Shown here one piece after another: positions 38,161 to 46,566 of a DNA stretch of 64,000 nucleotides. The notes under the pieces were generated by a model. It saw only the letters and a list, made by a program, of their open reading frames with translations. It did no database searches and was not told the DNA's origin. Each line of letters opens with the position of its first letter. Position 1 is the first letter of the stretch. Made by a program: the position numbers and the translations under genes. Location: positions 868,001-932,000 of the forward strand of contig CAVSMC010000001.1 in NCBI GenBank assembly GCA_963728935.1. The letters are read 5' to 3'. This stretch comes from CAVSMC01 sp963728935. Lineage in GTDB: Bacteria > Pseudomonadota > Gammaproteobacteria > Burkholderiales > Casimicrobiaceae.

Positions 38161-38413
38161 TTTGTGTTAGTTAGTTGACGGGTCCGCCACCCCGCGACGC
38201 GGCGAATCGTCGCGCTGCCTGGACGCTTCGATACCTGCCGGCGGCTGGGCTGATGCCGACCTTCGATCGGCGAGTGTCGTGCTCGCGCAGCACCCTAACC
38301 CTAACGGTGGGGCCGGCACGACGCGCGCAGGTTGCGATCGGGCTCGACGGCGCGGAGGCCCAACGTTGGCGGACCGTCGGCGCGCTCTTTTGCGCGGCCT
38401 CGGCGGTCGCGCG

Positions 38414-38944
38414 TCATGTCTGCACCGGAGCTTCGTCCAATACCCGCGCGACGCCTGGCAGCCAGGGAAGATCGGTGATGCCGGCGTCACCGCCTGCTTG
38501 CTTGATCAGCGTCGTGAGCTGGCCTCGATGGTGCGTCGAGTGATTGAACAGATGCACCGCCGCGACCCAGTTCGGAAGCCCGCGCAGTCGACCGTCGGCG
38601 GCCGAACGGTAGACGAGAGTCCCGGCAAGGCATTCGGATGTGAGCTGGCCCGCCCAATCGAGAATCCGCGTATCGGCCGCGTCGCGTTCGCGCGCGAGCG
38701 TGGCGAAATCGGCGTATTGATCGGCGCCGTACGCCGGATCGTGAAACGGCTCGCCGGTGAAGCGCGCGAGCCATGCGCGGTCTGCCCAGACGAGATGGCT
38801 CAACGTGCGCTGCATCGATCCGAAAAATGCGCCGCGATCGCGCGTTCGCTCTGCTTCGTCGAACGCGCCGACGACCGCGTACAACCGCTCGTTCATCCAG
38901 CGGTTGTAGCGGGCGAGCAACTGGCAGTACGCGGGATCGACCAT
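38414..38944 (-). CDS. DinB family protein
   Basis: A 176-residue four-helix protein of the DinB/YfiT-like metal-binding superfamily. The three presumptive metal-ligand histidines are visible in TLSHLVWAD near residue 48 and LFNHSTHHRGQLTTL near residues 130-140. The N-terminus reads YCQLLARYNRWMNERLY. Reaction unknown; some relatives are thiol transferases. ATG 38944 is only four bases from the gshA stop, so the two are probably one operon. The 253-base gap between xerC and its 3' end holds no gene I can support. Confidence 0.9.
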   Translation of the reverse strand: MVDPAYCQLLARYNRWMNERLYAVVGAFDEAERTRDRGAFFGSMQRTLSHLVWADRAWLARFTGEPFHDPAYGADQYADFATLARERDAADTRILDWAGQLTSECLAGTLVYRSAADGRLRGLPNWVAAVHLFNHSTHHRGQLTTLIKQAGGDAGITDLPWLPGVARVLDEAPVQT

Positions 38945-38948
38945 CCGA

Positions 38949-40250
38949 TCACGCGGTTGCGGTATCGGCGGCGAGCTCGAGCTCCTCGATCTCGATCGCG
39001 GCGGCGAGCTGCGCGAGCCGCGCGATGACACCGTACGCGTAGAAGCGGTTCGGCGGACACCCGGCGGGCTCGGCAGGATCCGCGATGCACGGCGACTCGA
39101 ACGCGAGCGGCACGAATTGAGCGCCGGGTGCATTGAGGTTCTCGTCCTTGCCGCGTTCGGTGTGCACGCGATAGAAGCCGCCGACGACGAAGCGGTCGAT
39201 CATGTAGATCACGGGCTCCGCGATCGCATCGTCGATCGACTCGAACGTCGGCACGCCTTCCTGGATGATGACCGACGTGACGCTGAGACCCTCTTTGACG
39301 ACCGCCATCTTGTTGCGCTGCTTGCGGTTGAGCCCGATCACTTCGCTCGCGTCGCGCACGGTCATGATGCCCATGCCGTAGGTGCCGGCATCCGCCTTGA
39401 CGATGACGAACGGCTTCTCGGTGATGCCGTATTGCGCGTACTTCTTCGCGATGCGTCCAAGCACGAGGTCGACGTTCGACGCAAGGCATTCTTCGCCGGC
39501 ATGCTCGCGGAAGTCGATCTCGCCGCATACGCCGAAGAATGGATCGATCAGCCACCGATCGATGTCGACGAGATCGGCGAACTCCTTCGCGACGCGCTGA
39601 TAGGCGTCGAAGTGGTGCGACTTCTTGCGGTTGTACCATCCCGCGGAAAGCGGCGGCGCGATCGGCTGGTCGATGTCGCGCAGTACTTCGGGCACGCCGG
39701 CCGAGAGGTCGTTGTTCAGAAGGACCATGCACGGATCGAAGCCGTCGATCTCCACGCGGCGGCCGTTACGGCGGATCGGCTCCAGCGTGATCGCCTCGCC
39801 GTTGGGCAGATCGATCCGCGTTGCCGACGCGATCTCCTGCAGCAGCGAGCCGATCCGCACGTTCATGCCGGCGCGGCGAAGGATCGCGACGATCGCCGCG
39901 ACATTCTGCAGATAGAAAGTGTTGCGCGTGTGATTCTCGGGAACGAGCAGCACACCGCGCGCGTCCGGGCACACACGCTCGACGGCCGCCTGGATCGCCT
40001 GCACGCAAAGCGGGACGAACGCCGGGCTCAGATTGTTGAAGCCGCCCGGGAACAGATTGGTGTCGATCGGGGCGAGCTTGAACCCTGCGTTACGCAGATC
40101 GACCGACGCGTAGAAGGGCACCGCGTGCTCCTGCCATTGCGTGCGCAGCCAACGCTCGATGTCGGGCATGTGCTCGAGGATGCGCCGCTCGAGGTCGAGC
40201 AGCGGACCGGTGAGCGCGGTAGTCAGGTGAGGGACCATGATCGGCGGCAT
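38949..40250 (-). CDS. gshA: Glutamate-cysteine ligase (ferrooxidans/betaproteobacterial type)
   Basis: First enzyme of glutathione synthesis, joining glutamate and cysteine. The 433 residues match the distinct GshA family typical of Acidithiobacillus and betaproteobacteria rather than the E. coli type: LRNAGFKLAPIDTNLFPGGF, NHTRNTFYLQN, WYNRKKSHHFDAY, FVIVKADAGTYGMGIM and IIQEGVPTFE. ATP-grasp-like glycine-rich region at about 280-295. ATG 40250 (MPPIM); ATG 40238 is an alternative. The DinB gene follows four bases after its stop, which would suit a thiol-linked role for DinB. Confidence 0.93.
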   Translation of the reverse strand: MPPIMVPHLTTALTGPLLDLERRILEHMPDIERWLRTQWQEHAVPFYASVDLRNAGFKLAPIDTNLFPGGFNNLSPAFVPLCVQAIQAAVERVCPDARGVLLVPENHTRNTFYLQNVAAIVAILRRAGMNVRIGSLLQEIASATRIDLPNGEAITLEPIRRNGRRVEIDGFDPCMVLLNNDLSAGVPEVLRDIDQPIAPPLSAGWYNRKKSHHFDAYQRVAKEFADLVDIDRWLIDPFFGVCGEIDFREHAGEECLASNVDLVLGRIAKKYAQYGITEKPFVIVKADAGTYGMGIMTVRDASEVIGLNRKQRNKMAVVKEGLSVTSVIIQEGVPTFESIDDAIAEPVIYMIDRFVVGGFYRVHTERGKDENLNAPGAQFVPLAFESPCIADPAEPAGCPPNRFYAYGVIARLAQLAAAIEIEELELAADTATA

Positions 40251-40359
40251 CGACTGGGGAGATGCATTCTAGCGCGTTGCCTTCGACGCACGGACGGCGA
40301 CTACACGTGTCGATCTGCGCACGCGATCGGTCGATGCCGACATGCCGGCCGACCCTCCC

Positions 40360-40389
40360 AAAAAAAAGGGGCACCGTTGCGGGCGCCCC
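40360..40389 (-). terminator. Intrinsic terminator downstream of amtB
   Basis: On the minus strand GGGGCGCC (40389-40382) pairs with GGTGCCCC (40375-40368) around a six-base loop, with one G-T pair, followed by eight T residues (40367-40360). It lies about 180 bases after the amtB stop, leaving a long 3' leader. Confidence 0.85.
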
Positions 40390-40452
40390 TAAAGCCACTG
40401 AGGAGAAACTACCTACTGCCGTCGAAGACCCAGAGTGTCCTCGATTTACGCT

Positions 40453-40480
40453 GCATCGCGCGGGAGGAGACGCGCGATGC
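40453..40480. other. 10-bp inverted repeat in the amtB 3' region
   Basis: GCATCGCGCG (40453-40462) and CGCGCGATGC (40471-40480) form a perfect 10-bp stem around eight bases. It has no T-tract. It lies between the amtB stop and the terminator, so on the minus-strand transcript it would be an extra 3' UTR hairpin. The gap 40390-40567 holds no gene I can support. Confidence 0.6.
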
Positions 40481-40567
40481 GCACGTAAAGGTTTGGCGCG
40501 GGCTCACTGGACTACCCTCCGCGTTGCGCGCTTCGCGGTCAATTCGCGCTTGGGGCGGCCGGCGCGC

Positions 40568-42076
40568 TCATGCGCGGTACGCCGATTCGCCGTGCGAGCT
40601 GATGTCGAGTCCTTCGCGCTCCTCTTCCTCGGTCACGCGCAGACCGATGACGAGGTCGACGATCTTGTACGCGATGAACGCGACGACCCCCGACCACACG
40701 ATCGTGATCCCTACCGCCTTTGCTTGGATCCACAGTTGAGCGAGGTAGCCGGGATACTCGGTCTTGCCGGTTACCCAATCGGCGACGACGCTTGGACCGC
40801 CGAGGTCGGGCGACACGAAGATGCCGGTCAGGAGCGCACCCAGAATCCCGCCGACGGCGTGCACGCCGAACACGTCGAGCGAGTCGTCGACGCCGATCAT
40901 TCGCTTCAATCCGTTGACGCCCCACAGGCAGACGAGACCCGCGGCGGCGCCAATGACGAACGCGCCCGGGATGCCAACGTTACCGGCGGCCGGCGTGATC
41001 GCGACGAGGCCCGCAACGGCCCCCGAAGCGGCACCGAGCATCGACGGTTTGCCCTTGAGCAGCCATTCGCCGAACGTCCACGAGAGCACGGCGCACGCGG
41101 TCGCGAGGAACGTGTTCATGAACGCAAGCGCGGCCGAGCCATTCGCTTCCAGCGCGGACCCCGCGTTGAAACCGAACCAGCCCGTCCACAGAAGCGACGC
41201 GCCGATCATCGTCATCGGCAGGTTGTGCGGCGCCATCGACTCCTTGCCGTAGCCGATGCGCTTGCCGAGCACGATCGCACCGACGATGCCGGCGATTCCC
41301 GCGTTGATATGCACGACGGTGCCGCCCGCGAAGTCGAGCGCGCCCATTTGCCAGATGAAGCCGGCCTTCGCGTTGGTCGCGTCGACGACGTTCGCGGCCG
41401 TATACGCATCCGGTCCGGGCCAGAACCAGACCATGTGCGCGATCGGCGCATACGCGAACGTGAACCACAGCGCGCAGAACAGCAGCACCGCCGAGAACTT
41501 CATGCGTTCGGCGAACGCGCCGACGATCAGGCACACGGTGATGGCTGCGAACGTCGCCTGGAATGCGACGAACACGAGCTCGGGCAGCGGCGTGTTCTTG
41601 CTGAACGTCGCGGCCATCGCGAACTCGCCCTTCGACGAATCGAACGTCCCCTTGAGGAACAGCCGGTCGAGGCTGCCGAAGAATGCGTTGCCCTCGGTGA
41701 ACGCGAGGCTGTAGCCGTAGATGCACCACAGCACGCTGATCATCGAGAACACGACGAACACCTGCATCAGCACTGACAGCATGTTCTTCGAGCGGACCAT
41801 GCCGCCGTAGAACAGCGCGAGCGCCGGGACGCTCATCATCAGCACGAGCGCGGTGGACGTCAGCATCCACGCGATGTCGCCCTTGTTCGGCGTCGGCGCT
41901 GGTGCGGCGGTAGCGGCCGGCGCCGCAGCCGCAGCGGCGGGTGCTGCTGCATCCGCCTTCGGCGCTTCCTTGGCGGCTTCAGCCGCGGGTGGCGTTGCCG
42001 CCTTGTCCTGCGCGAGCGCGGGCGCCGCCAGGCCGAGAGCGCCCAAGAGCGCGAGCACTGCGAACAATCGCTTCAT
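40568..42076 (-). CDS. amtB: Ammonium transporter AmtB
   Basis: Ammonium channel/transporter of the inner membrane. 502 residues: signal peptide (LFAVLALLGALGLAAPALAQ), an Ala/Pro-rich linker of about 45 residues, then eleven transmembrane segments. Family motifs include ALALFYGGMVRSKNML, FAGGTVVHINAGIAG, the pore histidine region DVFGVHAVGGILGALLTG and WTGWFGFNAGSAL. I choose ATG 42076 because GGAGG is seven bases upstream; ATG 42082 sits too close to that site. Last gene of the torF-glnK-amtB operon; GlnK binding is expected to gate it. Confidence 0.96.
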   Translation of the reverse strand: MKRLFAVLALLGALGLAAPALAQDKAATPPAAEAAKEAPKADAAAPAAAAAAPAATAAPAPTPNKGDIAWMLTSTALVLMMSVPALALFYGGMVRSKNMLSVLMQVFVVFSMISVLWCIYGYSLAFTEGNAFFGSLDRLFLKGTFDSSKGEFAMAATFSKNTPLPELVFVAFQATFAAITVCLIVGAFAERMKFSAVLLFCALWFTFAYAPIAHMVWFWPGPDAYTAANVVDATNAKAGFIWQMGALDFAGGTVVHINAGIAGIVGAIVLGKRIGYGKESMAPHNLPMTMIGASLLWTGWFGFNAGSALEANGSAALAFMNTFLATACAVLSWTFGEWLLKGKPSMLGAASGAVAGLVAITPAAGNVGIPGAFVIGAAAGLVCLWGVNGLKRMIGVDDSLDVFGVHAVGGILGALLTGIFVSPDLGGPSVVADWVTGKTEYPGYLAQLWIQAKAVGITIVWSGVVAFIAYKIVDLVIGLRVTEEEEREGLDISSHGESAYRA

Positions 42077-42090
42077 AGCCATTCCTCCCG

Positions 42091-42429
42091 TTACAGCGCT
42101 TCAGCGCCGGTTTCGCCGGTGCGGATGCGCACGACCTGCTCGAGTTCGAAGACGAAGATCTTGCCGTCGCCGATCTTGCCCGTGTTCGCGGCCTTCTCGA
42201 TCGCTTCGATGACGCGGTCGAGCAGCTCGCTCTTGATCGCAGCCTCGATCTTCACTTTCGGAAGGAAGTCGACGACGTACTCGGCGCCGCGATAGAGCTC
42301 GGTGTGCCCCTTCTGCCGGCCGAACCCCTTGACTTCGGTGACGGTAATCCCTTGCACGCCGATCGCGGAGAGGGCCTCGCGGACCTCGTCGAGCTTGAAC
42401 GGCTTGATGATGGCGGTGACCAGTTTCAT
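42091..42429 (-). CDS. glnK: Nitrogen regulatory PII protein
   Basis: Trimeric signal protein that senses 2-oxoglutarate, ATP/ADP and (by uridylylation) glutamine. 112 residues starting MKLVTAIIKPFKLDEVREAL, with the T-loop containing modifiable Tyr51 in HTELYRGAEYVVDFLPK and the C-terminal signature GKIGDGKIFVFELEQ, then VVRIRTGE. Fifteen bases separate it from amtB, the usual glnK-amtB pair. The torF gene precedes it on the same strand. Confidence 0.97.
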   Translation of the reverse strand: MKLVTAIIKPFKLDEVREALSAIGVQGITVTEVKGFGRQKGHTELYRGAEYVVDFLPKVKIEAAIKSELLDRVIEAIEKAANTGKIGDGKIFVFELEQVVRIRTGETGAEAL

Positions 42430-42471
42430 GGTGTCCTCGGGAAAGCGGTTCGAAAGCTTCTGGGCCGCGGA

Positions 42472-43299
42472 TCAGAACGTCTTCTTCAGGTAGACGACGC
42501 CCCGATCCTTCGACGTGTCATAGCCTGTGAGGTCGGTATAGAACGGCTCCTTTGCGTTGTTGCCCGTGTAGTACGCGCCGAACTCGATGCCCTTCAACGC
42601 GCCGTCGGGCACCGTGTAGGAGACGCCCAGCTTCCAGTCGTCGTACGAGGCCTCGAAATCGCCGCTGCCGTCGTGACGGACGTCGAGATGCCCGTAGTGG
42701 CCGAGCACTGCCCAGCCGGTGTCGGGCACGGGGTAGGTCGCGGAGAGGTCGAAGTACCAGGTGCCGTCGGTCTTCTGTCCATTCGGGCGAATCCCGAAAT
42801 AGTCATTGGAGACGGTGTAGGAGATCTTGCCGCTGATCCACTTCCAGCCGATGCCGCCATAAAGCTCCCAGGTGTCGGCACTGACCACGCCGGCGTTCTT
42901 CGATCCCGGGTAGTAGTAGTAGAGCGTGCCGACGTCGTAGCTCCAGTCGTCGGCGCCGGGGAAGGTGTTCTTGTAGCCGCCGTAGAAGTCCCACTCGAGG
43001 CTCGAGCGGTTGTAGGCGCCGAAGTCCTCGAGCCAGCTGATGTTCGAGCCCCAGGTTCCGAGGTAAAAGCCGCTGGAATGCGCGTAGTCGAAGCCGCCCT
43101 GCACCGCGGGCTTGCCGGCGGTCTGCGCGATGCCGCGGAAGATGTACTCGCTGAACAGTCCGACGTTGGCGGTGATCGTGTGCTCCGGCGGAGGCGGCGT
43201 GGGGGCGGGTGCGGGCGTCTGGCCCAACGCGTTGCCGGCGACGATCGAAGCGACGGCAAAGGTGGCGAGGGACGGGCGAAGCACGGGACGTGCGGGCAT
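42472..43299 (-). CDS. TorF-family putative porin
   Basis: A 275-residue outer-membrane beta-barrel candidate. A signal peptide (LATFAVASIVAGNALG, cleavage near ALG-QT) and Pro-rich spacer precede alternating aromatic strands of the TorF (TIGR02001) type, starting HTITANVGLFSEYIFRGIAQ and ending DRGVVYLKKTF with terminal Phe, as outer-membrane barrels have. ATG 43299 has AGGAG upstream. First gene of the operon with glnK and amtB, so probably induced under nitrogen limitation and possibly a channel for a nitrogen compound (inference). Confidence 0.88.
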   Translation of the reverse strand: MPARPVLRPSLATFAVASIVAGNALGQTPAPAPTPPPPEHTITANVGLFSEYIFRGIAQTAGKPAVQGGFDYAHSSGFYLGTWGSNISWLEDFGAYNRSSLEWDFYGGYKNTFPGADDWSYDVGTLYYYYPGSKNAGVVSADTWELYGGIGWKWISGKISYTVSNDYFGIRPNGQKTDGTWYFDLSATYPVPDTGWAVLGHYGHLDVRHDGSGDFEASYDDWKLGVSYTVPDGALKGIEFGAYYTGNNAKEPFYTDLTGYDTSKDRGVVYLKKTF

Positions 43300-43352
43300 G
43301 GCGTGGCTCCTGTGGCCTTCTTGAAGGGTGTGAGTGAATGCCCGGTTCGCAC

Positions 43353-43369
43353 AGCATTTCGTGTGCCAT
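43353..43369 (-). promoter_or_regulatory. Sigma-54 promoter of torF-glnK-amtB
   Basis: On the minus strand TGGCACACGAAATGCT has the obligatory GG (43367-43366), ten bases, then GC (43355-43354), matching the -24/-12 consensus TGGCACR-N4-TTGCW except one base. It is about 55 bases before the torF ATG. A sigma-54 promoter is the expected control of a glnK-amtB operon; an NtrC-type activator is not encoded in the window. Confidence 0.75.
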
Positions 43370-43599
43370 AGATAAAAACATAGCGTTTTCAACGTGTTGC
43401 TGCGTAAATCTCGCGCCGCAACAAATATCGGGCGATTTCATCGGCACCGCTTTGGTGCGCGGCGCGTCCCCGTGGGCACAATAATGGCGCGCGGCCGGAT
43501 CGGGTCGCCAAGTGCATGACGAAGGGCGCGCGACGGGCCGTTTGCTAGACTCGCGTAACGACGCGTCGGTCGCCGGCGCGCTGCGATGCGGAGGTGGTG

Positions 43600-43848
43600 A
43601 TGATCAATTCAAAGGCATTCGACGAGATCGCGTCGCGTATCGCGAAAGCGTTCGAGAACAGCCCCGCGAAGGACCTCGAGAAGAACATCAAGGCGATGCT
43701 CTCGAGCGGCCTGGCGCGGCTCGATCTCGTTCCGCGAGCGGAATTCGAGGTGCAAGCGCAGGTCTTGCTGCGCACGCGCGAAAAGCTCGAGGTGCTCGAG
43801 CGCCGCATCGCCGAGCTCGAGGCGAGCATCGCCGCCAAGGCGCAATAG
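43600..43848 (+). CDS. ubiK: Ubiquinone biosynthesis accessory factor UbiK (BMFP domain)
   Basis: An 82-residue protein: an amphipathic N-terminal helix region (FDEIASRIAKAFENSPAKDLEKN) and a C-terminal coiled coil (LRTREKLEVLERRIAELEASI), the BMFP/UbiK layout. UbiK assists the UbiJ-bound complex of aerobic ubiquinone synthesis in E. coli. ATG 43600 has GGAGG (43590-43594) at good spacing; GTG codons at 43594 and 43597 overlap that site. comM follows after 180 bases, in which I see nothing else. Confidence 0.9.
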   Translation: MINSKAFDEIASRIAKAFENSPAKDLEKNIKAMLSSGLARLDLVPRAEFEVQAQVLLRTREKLEVLERRIAELEASIAAKAQ

Positions 43849-44028
43849 GAACCGGCGGCGCTCCTGACCGCTTTTCGGCACGGCTTGCAACTGCGGCAGG
43901 CTGAGATGCGCCTGTTCGCGCGGGTTCGCGGCGCAAGCGAGTGATCGGTCGTTCGGTCGAGCGCGCCGTTTTGGCGTTGCCCCTAGACTGACTCGTCCGT
44001 TCCGATCGATGCCGTCGCAAGGGCCGCC

Positions 44029-45543
44029 ATGCCGGTTGCCGTCGTGCTGTCGCGGGGCCTCGCCGGCGTCGATGCTCCGCTCGTCACCGTCGAGGTCCAC
44101 CTGTCCGGCGGACTGCCCGCGTTCAACCTCGTCGGATTGCCCGATACGGAAGTAAAGGAAGCGCGCGAGCGGGTGCGCGCGGCGCTTGCCAACGCGCAGT
44201 TCGATTTTCCAGCCCGCAAGATCACCGTGAACCTTGCGCCCGCCGATCTTCGCAAGGAGTCGGGACGCTTCGACCTTCCGATCGCGCTCGGTATCCTCGC
44301 GGCAACCGGACAGATCCCCGCGGGCGCGCTTGCGCAAGCCGAATTCGCCGGCGAGCTCGCGCTGACCGGCGAATTACGACCGATCCGCGGCGCGCTGCCG
44401 ATGGCGCTCTGCGCGCGGCGCGACGGGCGCGCGTTCGTGCTGCCGGCGGCAAGCGCGACCGAGGCGGCATTCGTTCGCGGTCTCAACGTGCTGCCGGCGC
44501 CGAGTCTGCTCGCCGTCTGTGCGCATCTGACCGGCCGGACGCCGCTCGTGCCGCTTGCGGCCAACGTGCTCGCTCGCGTGAACGGCAACGCCTTCGCGGT
44601 CGATCTCGCCGATGTACGCGGGCAAGCGCCGGCCAAGCGCGCGCTCGAGATCGCCGCCGCCGGCGCTCATAGCGCGCTCCTGATCGGGCCGCCCGGCACG
44701 GGCAAGTCGATGCTCGCGCAGCGGCTTCCCGCCTTGTTGCCGCCGTTGACCGAAGACGAAGCGCTCGCGACCGCGGCCATCGCTTCGCTCGCCGGCTGCT
44801 TCGACGTTTCGCGTTGGGGCATGCCGCCGTATCGCGCGCCGCATCACACGGCGAGCGGCGTCGCGCTCGTTGGCGGCGGCAGCGATCCCCGCCCGGGCGA
44901 GATTTCGCTTGCGCATCACGGCGTGCTCTTTCTCGATGAGCTGCCGGAATGGGATCGACGGGTGCTCGAGGTGCTGCGCGAGCCGCTCGAGTCGGGCTCG
45001 ATCCATATCTCGCGCGCGGCGCGGCAAAGCACCTTTCCGGCGCGCTTCCAGTTCATCGCCGCGATGAATCCCTGTCCATGTGGGTGGCTGGGACACACGA
45101 GCGGTCGGTGTCGTTGCACGCCCGACCAGGTGCTGCGTTACCGCGCACGTATCTCCGGGCCCCTGCTCGATCGCATCGATCTCGGCATCGAGGTGCCGGC
45201 GGTTGCAGTCGAGGCGCTCGCGGCAGGGGCGTCGCGCGACGGTGAGGAAACGAGCGAGGTCGTGCGCGCGCGCGTCGGGGCCGCGCGTGCGCTCGCGTTG
45301 GCGCGACAGCGATGTCCGAACGCGATGCTCACGGCGCGCGACATCGACCTCCATTGCGTGCCCGATAGCGCTGGCGCAGCGATGCTTGCGCAAGCGCTCA
45401 CGCGCCTGTCGCTGTCAGCGCGCGCGTATCACCGGATCCTCAAAGTCGCGCGAACGATCGCCGACCTCGATGCCGCGACGACGATCGACGCACGCCATAT
45501 TGCCGAGGCGATTGCGTATCGGCGCTTCGAGCGAAGCGCTTAG
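44029..45543 (+). CDS. comM: ComM/YifB family Mg chelatase-like ATPase
   Basis: AAA+ helicase that promotes branch migration during natural transformation. 504 residues: N-terminal ChlI-like domain (LAGVDAPLVTVEVHLSGGLP, GLPDTEVKEARERV), AAA+ core with Walker A GPPGTGKSMLAQRLP, FLDELPEW (Walker B), and MNPCPCGWLGH; C-terminal helical domain ending AEAIAYRRFERSA. Full family length, so the gene is intact. Its last 113 bases are repeated in decayed form at 50175-50285, and a Rhs fragment begins directly after its stop codon. With dprA it suggests competence genes are kept. Confidence 0.96.
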   Translation: MPVAVVLSRGLAGVDAPLVTVEVHLSGGLPAFNLVGLPDTEVKEARERVRAALANAQFDFPARKITVNLAPADLRKESGRFDLPIALGILAATGQIPAGALAQAEFAGELALTGELRPIRGALPMALCARRDGRAFVLPAASATEAAFVRGLNVLPAPSLLAVCAHLTGRTPLVPLAANVLARVNGNAFAVDLADVRGQAPAKRALEIAAAGAHSALLIGPPGTGKSMLAQRLPALLPPLTEDEALATAAIASLAGCFDVSRWGMPPYRAPHHTASGVALVGGGSDPRPGEISLAHHGVLFLDELPEWDRRVLEVLREPLESGSIHISRAARQSTFPARFQFIAAMNPCPCGWLGHTSGRCRCTPDQVLRYRARISGPLLDRIDLGIEVPAVAVEALAAGASRDGEETSEVVRARVGAARALALARQRCPNAMLTARDIDLHCVPDSAGAAMLAQALTRLSLSARAYHRILKVARTIADLDAATTIDARHIAEAIAYRRFERSA

Positions 45544-45545
45544 CG

Positions 45546-46566
45546 AACTCGGCAACGCGGAGCGTTACCTACACGTACAACGGCACGACCGGCAATCTCA
45601 CCCAGTTCACCGACGCGACGAGCAAGCCCACCACGTTTCAGTACGACCTGCCGGGGCGGTTGACCCAGATCTTCTACCCCAGCAATCCTGCGATCCCCGC
45701 GGTCACCAACGTTTACGACACCCTCGGACGAGTACAAACCCAGACGAACGCCAACGGCAAGGTCTACACCTATTACTTTGCCGGAACGCGGTCGGAGGAA
45801 GTGGCCCCGGATGTCACCAGCAGCGTCTCGTACATCGACCCGCTGGGCAAGGTCTTGCGCGCCGTGAATCCGCTCGGCCGAGTGACGACCAATACATACG
45901 ACGGGCAGTCGCGCCTCACGAGAACCGTGCTGCCCGAAGGCAACAGCGTCGAATACGACTACGACGATGCTCCGTGTGCAGCGCAGCTGCGGTGTACCCA
46001 CAATGTGAAGACGGTCCGACAGATCCCGAAGCTCGGTTCGGGCCTGCCGACTCTGGTGAGCGGTTTCACCTATGAGAACGCGTTCAACCTTGTCGCGACG
46101 GCTACCGATCCGCTCGGGAAGGTGACCGACTATGCCTGCACCGCGCAAGGAAGCACATCGACGGTGACGCGTCCGCCTGATTCTGCCGGCGTGCGCCCTC
46201 AGGTCACGTACACATACACCGCTTACACCCCGGGTGGATACCCCACGTTTTACCTGCCGACGAAAGTGAGCGCACTCATCAGCTTGGGCGTCGTGGTCGA
46301 CACCACGATGGCGTTCAGCGGTCCGAATCTGTACGTTCCGCAGAACACGGTCGTCGATGCGGGTAGCGGCAAGCTGAATCTCACCACGACCTACACTTAC
46401 GATGCCTTTGGCAATTTGACGCAGGTTGATGGGCCGCGCAGCGACGTCGTCGATACCATCACGTACGCCTATGACGCCGAACGCCGAAGGACACAGATCA
46501 CCGACGCGCTGGCGAAGCAGACGCGGCAAGCCTACGACGCGGATGGTCGACTGGTGCGTGCGGCCG
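45546..46566 (+). pseudogene. Rhs repeat protein, 5'-truncated and frameshifted N-terminal part
   Basis: Frame starts right after the comM stop and reads straight into YD repeats (VTYTYNGTTGNLTQF, FQYDLPGRLTQI, NTYDGQSRLTRTVL, TYTYDAFGNLTQV) with no start codon, signal peptide or N-terminal Rhs region. The first usable start is TTG 45660. Rhs YD repeats build a shell around a C-terminal toxin. At about 46560-46567 the similarity jumps to the next frame: dropping one G in GCGGCCGCAGATCGG restores RAAQIGTQWLVSC. The left frame runs on as noise to 47090. Either a real inactivating +1 frameshift or an assembly error. Confidence 0.8.

Noticed and set aside
38293..38304. CCCTAACCCTAA, resembling a telomere repeat
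   Set aside because: Only two units in a bacterial intergenic region; chance occurrence.
38161..38413. Possible genes in the xerC-DinB gap (frames at 38175-38543 and 38279-39028)
   Set aside because: Both run over the DinB gene on the other strand and have no domain or ribosome-binding site.
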